Of a DNA stretch of 55,985 nucleotides, positions 43,369 through 52,992 are shown one piece after another. Each line of letters begins with the position of its first letter. Position 1 is the stretch's first letter. Below the pieces are notes generated by a model. It searched no databases. It was not told the DNA's origin and was given only the letters and a program-made list of their open reading frames with translations. The stretch is from Bacteroidetes bacterium GWF2_33_16 (GTDB lineage Bacteria; Bacteroidota; Bacteroidia; Bacteroidales; UBA12077). The stretch is from NCBI GenBank assembly GCA_001768565.1, contig MEOE01000036.1, positions 1 to 55,985 of the forward strand. Reading direction: 5' to 3'. Both the position numbers and the translations under genes were made by a program.

Positions 43369-44155
43369 TGTCTAATAAATCTGTTATAAATCCATGTTTG
43401 GATAATATTGGTATTGATTTGTCTGATTTTATATAATCATAAATCAGTTTTGATTCATTGCTGTATTCTTTTATAAGGGTCATATAAAAGAAAATTGGAT
43501 CATGAAGATTACTTGGAATGTCTGCAACAATTTTTATTTCATTTGATTTAATTGCTTCTGAGTAAAAAACTATTCCCCAATCGCATTCATTTAACTCAAC
43601 AATATGCAAAGCAGATGAAACATCTTTTGTAAGGATAATTCTATCTTGTATTTGATTATACCAACCAAGCATACTCATAGTTTGTTTGGCATATTTCCCT
43701 GCAGGTACATACAAAGGATCGCCAATTGCAATCTTATCCGGAACAATTGACTTAATATTGAAATCATTTGTAAATTTAATATCAACATTTTTGCTTTTGT
43801 GGCAAATAACAACGAGTCTATTCCCTGCTAATTTATAAATAGATGAATCAATCAGAAGATTTTTGGTTTTTAAATAATTGATCCATTCAATATTAGCTGA
43901 AATAAAAATATCTGCTTTTGCTCCATCTGCTATTTGTCTTGCCAAAGTTCCCGATGCAGCAAAGTTTTTATCAATTGGGATACTATATTGAGTTAAAAAT
44001 GAATCAGAAATTTCATTAATAGGCATAATACTGCCACTGGCAGCAAAAATAGAAACAATCAAATTATTATACTTTTGTTGACTACAACAAGATAGAATTG
44101 GAATTAAAAAAGATGTGATTAGTAAATATAGATAATATCTCTTAGTTTCTTTCAT
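43361..44155 (-). CDS. modA: Molybdate-binding protein ModA
   Basis: A 264-residue periplasmic binding protein. The N-terminal signal ends in a lipobox-like ILSCC near residue 24, so it is a likely lipoprotein. ModA features include AASGSIMPINEI near 35, the oxyanion-binding ASGTLARQIADGAKAD near 63 and GDPLYVPAGKYAK near 138. It is the first gene of the modABC-xdhAB operon. Confidence 0.92.
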   Translation of the reverse strand: MKETKRYYLYLLITSFLIPILSCCSQQKYNNLIVSIFAASGSIMPINEISDSFLTQYSIPIDKNFAASGTLARQIADGAKADIFISANIEWINYLKTKNLLIDSSIYKLAGNRLVVICHKSKNVDIKFTNDFNIKSIVPDKIAIGDPLYVPAGKYAKQTMSMLGWYNQIQDRIILTKDVSSALHIVELNECDWGIVFYSEAIKSNEIKIVADIPSNLHDPIFFYMTLIKEYSNESKLIYDYIKSDKSIPILSKHGFITDLLDNV

Positions 44156-44353
44156 TTAGTTGAATAGCTTTTAAAAGCAATTTGATTGGAAAAATACAAA
44201 ATAATGCTTAGAAATAAATGGATTTGACAAATTGTTCCTTTATTAAAAAGAAATTAGATAAAAATACTATGATTGATAAATGATTTGATAGATTGTTCTA
44301 GAATAATTGAAAAATATAGGAAAAATAAAACAGTACGAAAATTTATACAATAT

Positions 44354-44380
44354 AAAAAAAGGCTCCTGAAGGAGCCTTTT
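44354..44380 (-). terminator. Terminator after dnaA
   Basis: GGCTCC/GGAGCC stem with flanking A and T runs, eight bases past the dnaA stop on the minus strand. It is nearly symmetric and may also work in the plus direction. Confidence 0.85.
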
Positions 44381-44387
44381 AATAAAC

Positions 44388-45821
44388 TTAAACTTTTAGC
44401 TTTTTTTCAATGGATTCAATCTGTCCTTTAAACCGTTTATCGGTATCCATAAGGTTGTTTACGGTTTTGCATGCATGCAGAACAGTAGCATGATCTTTTC
44501 CACCAATTTGTGCACCTATAGATGCTAATGAAGATTTAGTAAGAGTTTTGGAGAAATACATAGCAATCTGACGTGCTTGTACAATTTCTCTCTTACGCGT
44601 TTTTGATTGAAGCGAGTCGGGCGATAGGTTAAAATAATCGCAAACCACTTTCTGAATGTAATCAACAGATAATTCTTTTTTGGAATTTTTTACCAATCTA
44701 TCAATCATCAATTTTGCCAACTCGAGGGTTATTTCCTTTTTATTAAGAGTTGATTGTGCTAAAAGTGAAATAAGAGCTCCTTCAAGTTCCCTGATATTAG
44801 TTGTAATATGAGATGCAATATAGTCAATTACCTCATCAGTAATAACAATACCGTCGTGATAAATCTTTTGACGAAGTATGGCTATTCGTGTTTCAAAATC
44901 AGGGGTTTGTAAATCAGCTGAAAGGCCCCATTTAAATCTCGACAATAATCGTTGTTCCATGCCTTGCATTTCAACAGGTGCTTTGTCGGATGTTAAAATA
45001 AGCTGTTTTCCAGATTGATGCAGATGATTAAAGATATGAAAGAAAATGTCCTGAGTTTTTTCTTTTCCAGCAAATTCTTGTACATCATCAATTATAAGTA
45101 CATCGATCATTTGGTAAAAATGCAAAAAGTCGTTTTTGTTGTTGTTACGAACTGCTTCAACAAATTGAGTTTGAAATTTATTCGCATTCACGTAGAGCAC
45201 CGTCTTCTCTGGGTATTGTTCTTTAACTCTAATGCCAATAGCCTGAGACAAATGTGTTTTACCTAAACCCGAATCACCATAAATAAACAATGGGTTAAAT
45301 GCCGTGCCTCCGGGGTTTTCAGCTACAGCGTTTCCTGCAGATCTGGCCAAACGATTACATTCACCTTCAACAAAATTATTGAAATTGTTGTCGGGGTTTA
45401 ACCGTGGATCAACATGAAGTTTTTTTATACCCGGAATAATAAAGGGGTTTTTAATAGATTTTTCTTCAGAACTTAAAGGTACAGTTACTGGTTTGTTTTT
45501 AAGTTCCGTTTTGTAGTTTGTTGGAAATTTGACTGTAAACGGTTTGTTGTTTGAATAAACACTGTTCTCCATTACCACACTATATTCCAACTTAGCATCA
45601 TTACCTAGTTCTTTACGTAGCGTTTTTCGAAGAATATCAATATACTGTTCTTCTAAATATTCATAAAAAAACGGACTGGGAACTTGAATGGTTAAAATAT
45701 TCTCCTCAACCTTTAAGGGAATAATTGGTTCAAACCAGGTTCTAAAACTAATAGATGGGACATTGTCTCTGATAATCTTTAAGCAATTGCTCCAAATTTC
45801 CTGATGCTTATTATTATCCAT
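44388..45821 (-). CDS. dnaA: Chromosomal replication initiator DnaA
   Basis: AAA+ initiator of 477 residues. Domain I spans about residues 1-80, a short linker follows, domain III holds Walker A GDSGLGKTH near 182 and Walker B LIIDDVQ near 243, and domain IV ends with the DNA-binding signature GGKDHATVLHACKTV near 446. It is transcribed alone with its own terminator. The 337-bp AT-rich region upstream has no DnaA box I could find, so it is not shown to be oriC. Confidence 0.98.
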   Translation of the reverse strand: MDNNKHQEIWSNCLKIIRDNVPSISFRTWFEPIIPLKVEENILTIQVPSPFFYEYLEEQYIDILRKTLRKELGNDAKLEYSVVMENSVYSNNKPFTVKFPTNYKTELKNKPVTVPLSSEEKSIKNPFIIPGIKKLHVDPRLNPDNNFNNFVEGECNRLARSAGNAVAENPGGTAFNPLFIYGDSGLGKTHLSQAIGIRVKEQYPEKTVLYVNANKFQTQFVEAVRNNNKNDFLHFYQMIDVLIIDDVQEFAGKEKTQDIFFHIFNHLHQSGKQLILTSDKAPVEMQGMEQRLLSRFKWGLSADLQTPDFETRIAILRQKIYHDGIVITDEVIDYIASHITTNIRELEGALISLLAQSTLNKKEITLELAKLMIDRLVKNSKKELSVDYIQKVVCDYFNLSPDSLQSKTRKREIVQARQIAMYFSKTLTKSSLASIGAQIGGKDHATVLHACKTVNNLMDTDKRFKGQIESIEKKLKV

Positions 45822-46158
45822 TTAACTCTTAATTGTTTAAAAAATTTTTACTTGCTTTTACGATTCAAACAAAATTGTGAAAAAAAAAAGGAAAAAAAAA
45901 CTTAATTACTATTGTTTTTTTTAAAAATTAGATATACGATTTTATATCAAGCGATTAAATTTTTTTCAAAATATATTTTTTTGTAATCAGCGATAATTCA
46001 GGCTTTTAAGATTTTTTAGGGTTAAAAAATTGCTATTGAATCTTTTAGAAAAATTATTTAAACAAAAAATTCAGAATATGATTTTTTTATTAGAAAAAAA
46101 TCAACAAATACAAAAATTTAGAATTAGTCTAAGCAAATTGAAGATATTAAGCTCCCCT
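45822..46158. other. AT-rich gene-free region upstream of dnaA
   Basis: Strongly AT-rich, with repeated A and T tracts. No open frame, RNA gene, TTATNCACA DnaA box or consensus -7 element was found. It must contain the dnaA promoter. The mlaD gene ends at its far side. Confidence 0.6.
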
Positions 46159-47088
46159 TTACTTGTCTTTTTTTCCAAATAATGAAAAATGGACATATCG
46201 CTTAGGATGCTCATTCAGGTCAATCACCAGCTTATCAAGGTCTGCGGCGAGTTTGTTTAAATTAACATATAACGAATCATTGTTTATTAACAAACCAATA
46301 GTTCCTTCACCATTATTTATTTTACCAGATATTTCTCCAAGCTCAGCAAGTGTTTTATTTGCATTTAAAATAGTTGATTTAATATTAGCTTTTGCCAGCG
46401 AATCACTTATACTTGAGAAATTAGTTAATACAGTTGTAATTTTTTCGTTGTTATTTTTGAGATTTGCTGATATTGATTCAAAATTAGATAAGATCTTCGA
46501 TAATTTTACTTTCTCTTCAGCGACTAAACCTGAAACATCATTTGTTATGTTTTCAAGATTATCTAATGAATTCTGTAAACCTTGTCTTCTTTCTGCATCA
46601 AAAATAGAAAGTACAGAATCAAGAGATTCAATTAATCTTTCTGCTTTTTCTTTAATAGGTAAAAGTTGATCGCTTAACTGAGATTCTAAACCAGGTTTTA
46701 CAAAACCAATTAATGTATCACCTTTTGAAAGGATTTCTTGAGAATCTGATAATTCTAAGGTTACTAATTTACCAGCAATCAAGTTTGCTGGTTCTATTAC
46801 TGATTTTGAGTTTTTTGGTATTTTAATTTCTTTATCAACCGAAAATCGAATTACAATGCGGCTTCTTTGCTTTTTATGAAACTTAATGGTTTCAACAACA
46901 CCTACTTTAAATCCACTTAGCATTACAGGACTAGCAGCTTCAAGTCCATCGATATTATCATATACTGCATAATAATAATTGCTGGTTACAATAATATTTT
47001 TACCTTTTAAAAAATTTAGTCCCCAAATTAACAAAGCAAAGGCAATAACTGCAGTAATACCAATTTTAGTCTCTTTAGTAAGTTTCAT
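46159..47088 (-). CDS. MCE/MlaD-domain protein
   Basis: A 309-residue protein with one N-terminal membrane anchor (residues 10-25) and an MCE/MlaD domain (about 38-115, with GLEAASPVMLSGFKVGVVE), then a long helical tail to about 300. Such proteins form hexameric rings and tunnels that move lipids across the periplasm. No Mla ATPase or permease is adjacent, which is common in Bacteroidota. It follows the amidase gene by 39 nt. Confidence 0.9.
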   Translation of the reverse strand: MKLTKETKIGITAVIAFALLIWGLNFLKGKNIIVTSNYYYAVYDNIDGLEAASPVMLSGFKVGVVETIKFHKKQRSRIVIRFSVDKEIKIPKNSKSVIEPANLIAGKLVTLELSDSQEILSKGDTLIGFVKPGLESQLSDQLLPIKEKAERLIESLDSVLSIFDAERRQGLQNSLDNLENITNDVSGLVAEEKVKLSKILSNFESISANLKNNNEKITTVLTNFSSISDSLAKANIKSTILNANKTLAELGEISGKINNGEGTIGLLINNDSLYVNLNKLAADLDKLVIDLNEHPKRYVHFSLFGKKDK

Positions 47089-47127
47089 TTATAACTATTT
47101 TATTGATTAAATAATTTTTAGTTTATT

Positions 47128-48288
47128 TTATTGATTAACTAATTTAAAAGCCTCCGTTAGCGAAAGTTGTTTCCCACTATTCTCAATAGCGATAATAAAT
47201 GCATCTGGAAACTTATCTTCTATAGTTTTCTTTAAAATCACCATTTCATTATAATCTGCTGATGAACCAACAGTATACTTATATATATTATCAATCTTAT
47301 ATTCTTCAATATTTGAAATTCCTTTAAAATATTCTGAATCAAATGAAATAGGATTTCGAGCCGATGCAATTTGTACTTTAAAACTAACAGGACTAATATT
47401 TACACTATTTTCATCATTAATATTATCGACAATAGTATCGGGGGTTTCAATTTTTGAGGCAAAATGACTTTTTTCTTCGATCATAGACTTATAATCTTTA
47501 AATGCCCTATATATAGCCGATGCAATATAATCTTGCCCTTCGTTGCTTACTAAGAAAAGTTCTTCTTTCGGATTTGTTAAAAATCCAACTTCAATTAATA
47601 CACTTGGCATGGTTGTTTTCCATAAAACAAGAAACCCTGCTTGCTTAACACCTCTGTTTTTGCGTTGTGCCCTGGTTTCGAATTGATCTTGCACAAATGA
47701 TGCATAATTTAAACTTTGCTGGAGAAAAGTATTTTGCAGAAACTTAAAAATAATGTACGACTCGGCTGAATTTGGATCAAATCCTTCATATTTGGTAGAA
47801 TAATCTTCCTCAAATAGGATTGCTGAGTTTTCAATTTTGGCAACTTCAAGGTTTCCATCAGTTTTATGCAATCCCATAGCATAGGTTTCTGTGCCAGAAG
47901 CATAAGAATTAGGATTACCGTTGCAATGAATAGAGATAAATAAATCAGCTTTATTTTTGTTTGCTATATCGGCACGCTCATTCAATGGAATAAAAACATC
48001 AGTATCTCTTGTATAAATTACATTAACTCCAGGAATGTTTTCTTTTATAAGATTACCAAGCTTTAACGAAATAGATAGAGCAATATCTTTTTCTTTAGAT
48101 TGTTTGCCCGATGTACCATTATCCAAACCTCCATGACCTGCATCAATAACAATCGTCTTTAATAGATATTTCTCCCCATTTTGACTGTAAGTAATTGAAT
48201 ATAACAAAAGAAGGCTAATAGTAAGTAGCAAACTTAAAAATTGGTCCTTTTTTTGTTTAAAAAAAATATCTATAAAAACCATCTTCAT
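47128..48288 (-). CDS. N-acetylmuramoyl-L-alanine amidase
   Basis: Zinc amidase of 386 residues that cuts peptidoglycan stem peptides. A signal/anchor covers residues 17-36; the Amidase_3 domain has VIDAGHGGLDNGTSG near 48, FISIHCNGNPN near 119 and LIEVGFLTNPKEE near 227. A C-terminal SPOR-like segment is suggested from about 305. It is divergent from lptD and upstream of the MlaD-like gene, a set of cell-envelope genes. Confidence 0.93.
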   Translation of the reverse strand: MKMVFIDIFFKQKKDQFLSLLLTISLLLLYSITYSQNGEKYLLKTIVIDAGHGGLDNGTSGKQSKEKDIALSISLKLGNLIKENIPGVNVIYTRDTDVFIPLNERADIANKNKADLFISIHCNGNPNSYASGTETYAMGLHKTDGNLEVAKIENSAILFEEDYSTKYEGFDPNSAESYIIFKFLQNTFLQQSLNYASFVQDQFETRAQRKNRGVKQAGFLVLWKTTMPSVLIEVGFLTNPKEELFLVSNEGQDYIASAIYRAFKDYKSMIEEKSHFASKIETPDTIVDNINDENSVNISPVSFKVQIASARNPISFDSEYFKGISNIEEYKIDNIYKYTVGSSADYNEMVILKKTIEDKFPDAFIIAIENSGKQLSLTEAFKLVNQ

Positions 48289-48312
48289 TTATAATGTATA
48301 TAATATTTTAGT

Positions 48313-48320
48313 TAGTTTTG
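48313..48320 (+). promoter_or_regulatory. Possible -7 element for lptD
   Basis: TAGTTTTG fits TAnnTTTG and lies 20 nt upstream of the TTG start; no matching -33 element was seen. Confidence 0.3.
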
Positions 48321-48339
48321 AAGCTTAAAATAAAATCAG

Positions 48340-51051
48340 TTGCACAAAAATAGTATAATAAAATTGTTTTCTAAATTAAGGATACTCGTTTTTTCATCCA
48401 TAGTGATTTTGGTACTTCCTTTAACCTCCTTTTCACAGGTTAGTAGGGATGTTGTAAAAACCGGTACCAGATTAAATCAAAGGACTGATACAACAACTAT
48501 ACCAGTTAACGAGAAAAGTACTCGGCTTGATGATTCTTTATCTACAAAAAATACAAATAAAAGTTTTATTGATACAAAAGTTATTTATTCTGCAACCGAC
48601 TCAATAGTGCTTTCTCGCGATTCTAAAATGGTTTATCTTTATAATAAAGCAAAGGTAGAGTATGGAGATATAACTCTCGAGGCTGACTATATAGTATATG
48701 ATCAGGAACACAATATTGTATTTGCTCAGGGTGTTGAAGATACTTTAGGTAATTTAGTAGGTAAACCGGTTTTTACTGAGAAGGGTGATAAATTTGATGC
48801 TAAAACCATCAAATACAATTTCAAAACAAAAAAAGGATTTATTGAGGAGGTTTTTACCGAAGAAGAAGATGGTTTCTTGCATAGTCAGGTTACAAAAAAA
48901 CTAGAAGATAATAGTTTTTTAATGAAAAACGGTAAATACACTACTTGCGATGATCCTAGCCATCCTCACTTTTATTTATCTATGTCGAAAGCAAAAATTA
49001 TACCTGGCGAAAAAATTATTTCTAGTTATTCTTACCTGGTGCTTCAGGATATTCCATTTAAAATATTATTTATCCCTTTTGGTTATTTTCCGAGTCAGAA
49101 GGATCAAACATCAGGTATTTTAATTCCAAAATACGGGGAGGAGAGCAGGAGAGGTTTTTTCTTACAAGATGGGGGTTATTATTTTGGTATTAGCGATATG
49201 ATGGATCTTGCCATTACCGCTGATATTTTTTCCGAAGGTTCGTGGGGAACAGATCTTAGGTATCGATTTATTAAGAGATATAAATTTAATAGTAATTTAA
49301 GTGTTAAATATAATGAGTTTATTAAAGGAGATAAAGGGTTACCAGATTACCTAAAGTCTAAAGATATTAAAATAAGCTGGACACATACACAAGATCCTAA
49401 AGCAAACCCAACAAGGAAATTTAGTGCAAATGTTAATTATAGTACCAGTTCTTACGAAAAGTATAATAGTAAAACAATTGAGGATTTAAATACAAATACA
49501 AAATCTTCAAATATATCATATTCAAAATCTTGGCCTGGTAGACCATTCAGGCTTACTGCACAGTTGAATCATTCGCAAAATAATCAGACAAATAATGTTA
49601 ATTTAACTCTACCTGTTGTGACCTTTAATATGGATAGACAATATCCTTTTCGTCGAAAAAATACCTCAGGTGAATTAAAATGGTACGAAAATATTGAGGT
49701 CTCATATAAATCAAAACTTGAGAATCGCATTACAACTGCAGACTCTCTGCTTTTTAATGGTACAAAATTTTCTGATTTTGAAAATGGATTTCAACATAAT
49801 ATCCCCATTAGTACCAATATAAAAATTCTAAAGTATTTTAATTTATCTCCTCAGGTTGAATATACTGGTATTTTGTACACAAGTTACCTGGGTAATAGGT
49901 ATTATGATTATAATTATTATAACGAAGATAAGAATACATATGGAGCATTAATTACCGATACTATTAATGAATTAAAATATGCTCAATTAGTAACACCTTC
50001 TATTTCTTTAGGAGTTGGTCCAAATATTTATGGAATGTATGCTTTTAAAAATCCAAATGCGAAAATAGTAGCAGTTCGTCATGTTGTTACGCCTTCAGTA
50101 GCGATATCATATAGGCCAGATTTAGGGAACATGGTAGATCAGTACTATGGCAAATATGACATACTATCTGGTGATGAATGGAAAACCATTGAGTACTCAA
50201 AATTTGAAAATGGATTATACCGTTTTCCTGCAACACCAGGACAATCGGGAACGGTTTCTTTAAGTTTAAATAATAACTTGGAGATGAAAATCAGATCCGA
50301 TAAGGATACTGTTACAGGGATGAGAAAGATTAAATTAATTGAAGGGTTAAAAATAGGTTCAAGCTATAATATTTTTGCAGATTCTTTAAATTGGAGTCCA
50401 ATTAGTTTAAGTGGAAGAACTACGCTTTTTAACGATAAAGTAAATATTAATGCAGGTGCATCAATTGATCCATATGCAATTTATGAAAATGGAAGAAAGT
50501 ATAATGAATACTACTGGAATGTTTCAGATGGCAATTTTTTTGGAAGAATTGGACGACTTACAAATTTTAATCTTTCAATTGATTTTAGATTAAATTCTCC
50601 TCAAGATAGTAAAGGCAATATAAAAGATAAGGATCAAGAAACAGAGTTATTAGATGAATTTGGTAACCCATTGCCCATTGCGCAAATACAACAACCAATT
50701 GTAGGGTATGTTGATTTTGATATTCCTTGGAATTTAAGTGTTGGATACAACTATAATTATTCCAAACCTGCTTTTGAAAAAAATATTACTCAAACACTTC
50801 AGCTTTCTGGTGATTTTAGTCTTACAAAAAAATGGAAATTAAGCTTTAGAACTAATTATGATATTACAAATAGAGAATTGTCATCTACTTCAATAAATAT
50901 TCATCGCGATTTACATTGTTGGGAGATGACCTTTTCATGGATTCCTGTAGGTCGAATGCAGAGTTATAATTTCCAGATTAATGTTAAAGCTTCAACCTTG
51001 CGAGACTTCCTAAAACTACCTAAAAAACGAACCTGGCAAGAAAACCTTTAA
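48340..51051 (+). CDS. lptD: LPS-assembly protein LptD (OstA-like)
   Basis: Outer-membrane LPS inserter, 903 residues. The start is TTG: a TAA lies three codons upstream in frame, and the next ATG is about 290 bp downstream, after the signal sequence. A signal peptide covers about residues 8-32, ending near TSFSQ. The LptA-like jellyroll domain is at about 80-240 (with YNKAKVEYGDITLEADYI), and the beta-barrel follows from about 260. This is the large Bacteroidota variety of the family. Confidence 0.92.
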   Translation: MHKNSIIKLFSKLRILVFSSIVILVLPLTSFSQVSRDVVKTGTRLNQRTDTTTIPVNEKSTRLDDSLSTKNTNKSFIDTKVIYSATDSIVLSRDSKMVYLYNKAKVEYGDITLEADYIVYDQEHNIVFAQGVEDTLGNLVGKPVFTEKGDKFDAKTIKYNFKTKKGFIEEVFTEEEDGFLHSQVTKKLEDNSFLMKNGKYTTCDDPSHPHFYLSMSKAKIIPGEKIISSYSYLVLQDIPFKILFIPFGYFPSQKDQTSGILIPKYGEESRRGFFLQDGGYYFGISDMMDLAITADIFSEGSWGTDLRYRFIKRYKFNSNLSVKYNEFIKGDKGLPDYLKSKDIKISWTHTQDPKANPTRKFSANVNYSTSSYEKYNSKTIEDLNTNTKSSNISYSKSWPGRPFRLTAQLNHSQNNQTNNVNLTLPVVTFNMDRQYPFRRKNTSGELKWYENIEVSYKSKLENRITTADSLLFNGTKFSDFENGFQHNIPISTNIKILKYFNLSPQVEYTGILYTSYLGNRYYDYNYYNEDKNTYGALITDTINELKYAQLVTPSISLGVGPNIYGMYAFKNPNAKIVAVRHVVTPSVAISYRPDLGNMVDQYYGKYDILSGDEWKTIEYSKFENGLYRFPATPGQSGTVSLSLNNNLEMKIRSDKDTVTGMRKIKLIEGLKIGSSYNIFADSLNWSPISLSGRTTLFNDKVNINAGASIDPYAIYENGRKYNEYYWNVSDGNFFGRIGRLTNFNLSIDFRLNSPQDSKGNIKDKDQETELLDEFGNPLPIAQIQQPIVGYVDFDIPWNLSVGYNYNYSKPAFEKNITQTLQLSGDFSLTKKWKLSFRTNYDITNRELSSTSINIHRDLHCWEMTFSWIPVGRMQSYNFQINVKASTLRDFLKLPKKRTWQENL

Positions 51052-51147
51052 ATCAATTATCAATTAACAAACACCAATTATTTTACAAAGATTGAATGGT
51101 GAACTGTGAGCTAAAAATCCCAGATCTTGGCAATCACGATTCATAAT

Positions 51148-51720
51148 TCACCGTTTCCCAGATAATACCCAATTTTTTATTATTTCTTTCCCAAATTCAG
51201 TCATTATCGATTCTGGATGATACTGAACTCCTCTAATATCAAATTCTTTATGCCTTAGCGACATAATATCTCCATTATTATCTATTGCAGTAATTTCCAA
51301 GTCTATTGGAAAATTACCTTTATTAACTGTCCAAGAATGATATCTGCCAGATTTAAAGTTTTTTCTTATACCTTTATATATATAGTCATCTGTAGTAATA
51401 ATTGTTTTCATTTCTCTGCCATGATGTACTTCGGGCATATTGATTAATTCAGCACCAAAATACTCTGCAATAGCTTGGTGACCTAAACAAACTCCCAAAA
51501 TTGGTTTAATTGTTTTATAATTATCAATAATAGAAAACATAATTGGCGAATCCTTAGGTAATCCGGGGCCTGGAGAGAAAATAATTTTGTCGAATAAATT
51601 AATTTCGTCCAAGTTAATTGAATCATTGCGATTAATCACAGTTTCTGATGCAAATTGCTCAATATAATGTGCCAGGTTATATGTAAAGGAGTCGTAGTTA
51701 TCAACGATAAGAACTCTCAT
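51148..51720 (-). CDS. pabA: Anthranilate/aminodeoxychorismate synthase glutamine amidotransferase
   Basis: A 190-residue class I glutamine amidotransferase that supplies ammonia for anthranilate or p-aminobenzoate synthesis. The triad is visible: cysteine in GVCLGHQ near residue 77, and histidine and glutamate in VQYHPES near 168. The N-terminus NYDSFTYNLAHYIEQ is typical of PabA/TrpG. No trpE or pabB is adjacent, so which pathway it serves is open; pabA is used because the gene stands alone. Confidence 0.88.
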   Translation of the reverse strand: MRVLIVDNYDSFTYNLAHYIEQFASETVINRNDSINLDEINLFDKIIFSPGPGLPKDSPIMFSIIDNYKTIKPILGVCLGHQAIAEYFGAELINMPEVHHGREMKTIITTDDYIYKGIRKNFKSGRYHSWTVNKGNFPIDLEITAIDNNGDIMSLRHKEFDIRGVQYHPESIMTEFGKEIIKNWVLSGKR

Positions 51721-51749
51721 ATTTCTTTTTTTAGATGAGCAAATTACGT

Positions 51750-51757
51750 TATTTTTG
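51750..51757 (+). promoter_or_regulatory. Possible -7 element for ridA
   Basis: TATTTTTG fits TAnnTTTG, 36 nt upstream of the ridA start. The -33 region is not convincing. Confidence 0.3.
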
Positions 51758-51792
51758 TTTTAGTATAATAATCAAAACTAAATTAATACCAT

Positions 51793-52167
51793 ATGAAAAA
51801 AGTAATTTTTACCGAATCAGCACCAAAAGCTATTGGTCCATATAGCCAAGCTATCGAATCAAACGGAACCCTTTATATTTCTGGTCAAATTCCAATTATT
51901 CCATCTACAGGACAAATACCCGAAGGAATAAAAGAGCAAACAAAGCAGGTTATGGAGAATATTGGAGCTATTTTAAAAGCAGCAGGTTATACCTATGATA
52001 ATGTTGTAAAATCAACATGTTTGTTAAGCGATATGGATAATTTCAAAGCTATGAACGAGGTTTATGGAGAGTATTATAAAGAGAACCCGCCGGCAAGAGC
52101 AGCTTATGGCGTTGTAAAATTACCATTGGGAGTGCTAATTGAGATTGAAACAATTGCTGTGAAGTAG
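51793..52167 (+). CDS. ridA: RidA family enamine/imine deaminase
   Basis: A 124-residue RidA (YjgF/YER057c) protein that hydrolyses reactive 2-aminoacrylate and similar enamines made by PLP enzymes. The N-terminal pattern AIGPYSQAI lies near residue 13, SGQIP near 31 and the active-site arginine in [10 protein letters not shown] near 101. This gene set makes enamine chemistry relevant, since the purine cluster contains two PLP enzymes, but RidA is also universal housekeeping. It ends at a terminator shared with rplI. Confidence 0.95.
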   Translation: MKKVIFTESAPKAIGPYSQAIESNGTLYISGQIPIIPSTGQIPEGIKEQTKQVMENIGAILKAAGYTYDNVVKSTCLLSDMDNFKAMNEVYGEYYKENPPARAAYGVVKLPLGVLIEIETIAVK

Positions 52168-52210
52168 TTTTAATAATCACATTCTATAGTCTAGGCCAAA
52201 AGCATAATAA

Positions 52211-52236
52211 GAAAGGCTGCCAGTTGGCAGCCTTTC
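52211..52236. terminator. Bidirectional terminator between ridA and rplI
   Basis: GAAAGGCTGCC/GGCAGCCTTTC forms a perfect 11-bp stem with an AGTT loop between convergent genes; T-rich sequence follows on the plus side. Confidence 0.85.
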
Positions 52237-52256
52237 ATTTTTATTAAAGATTCTAA

Positions 52257-52703
52257 TTATTCAGCAACAATCTCAATTGAAACTTCAACCTTAACATCTT
52301 TATGAAGTTTTACAGTCACTTTGTGAGTTCCAACTTCTTTAATCTGATCTTCGGCAATCGTAATATTTTTGCGGTCAATATCAAATCCTTTTTCTTTTAA
52401 TGCTTCAGCAATCTGAATAGTATTAACTGAACCGAAAATTTTACCTGTAGAACTGGTTTTTGCACCAATTTTTAGAGATACTTTTTCGAGTTTTTTAGAG
52501 TTTTCAAGAGCTTCATTTTTAATTTTTTCTTCTTTGTGAGCTCTTTGTTTAAGGTTTTCTGCATTTATTTTTTTTGCAGAAGATGTAGCACTAATAGCAA
52601 AGCCTCTAGGAATTAAAAAATTTCTTCCATATCCATCTTTCACTTTAACTATCTCGTTCACATTGCCTAAATTTGGCATATCTTGTTTTAAAATAACTTC
52701 CAT
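52257..52703 (-). CDS. rplI: 50S ribosomal protein L9
   Basis: L9, 148 residues, with the N-terminal signature GNVNEIVKVKDGYGRNFLIP near residues 13-32, the long connecting helix and the C-terminal domain ending in VEVSIEIVAE. It is the last gene of rpsF-rpsR-rplI, 17 nt after rpsR. Confidence 0.98.
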   Translation of the reverse strand: MEVILKQDMPNLGNVNEIVKVKDGYGRNFLIPRGFAISATSSAKKINAENLKQRAHKEEKIKNEALENSKKLEKVSLKIGAKTSSTGKIFGSVNTIQIAEALKEKGFDIDRKNITIAEDQIKEVGTHKVTVKLHKDVKVEVSIEIVAE

Positions 52704-52720
52704 TATTGTTCCTCCAAAGG

Positions 52721-52990
52721 TTATTTCAACATATCTGTTACATATGGCAGCAAAGCAAGATGACGCGCTCTCTTTATGGCTTTAGCTACTTTTCTTTGAT
52801 ACTTCAAAGAAGTTCCTGTTAATCGGCGAGGTAAAATCTTACCTTGTTCGTTAACGAATTTTTTTAAGAATTCAGGATCTTTATAATCAATATATCTGAT
52901 CTTATTTTTCTTAAAACGACAATACTTTTTCTTTTTTACCTCTACGGTTGGGGGTGTAAGGTATCTTATTTCTGATTGGTTTTGTGACAT
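52721..52990 (-). CDS. rpsR: 30S ribosomal protein S18
   Basis: S18, 89 residues, with [20 protein letters not shown] and the conserved core [20 protein letters not shown] near residues 51-70. It starts 2 nt after rpsF. Confidence 0.98.
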   Translation of the reverse strand: MSQNQSEIRYLTPPTVEVKKKKYCRFKKNKIRYIDYKDPEFLKKFVNEQGKILPRRLTGTSLKYQRKVAKAIKRARHLALLPYVTDMLK

Positions 52991-52992
52991 TT

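Noticed and set aside
45822..46158. oriC next to dnaA
   Set aside because: AT-rich but without DnaA boxes; adjacency to dnaA alone is not evidence in Bacteroidota.
46163..46669. 168-residue plus-strand frame opposite the MlaD-like gene
   Set aside because: Antisense to the helical tail of the MCE protein; such low-complexity helices often give open antisense frames.
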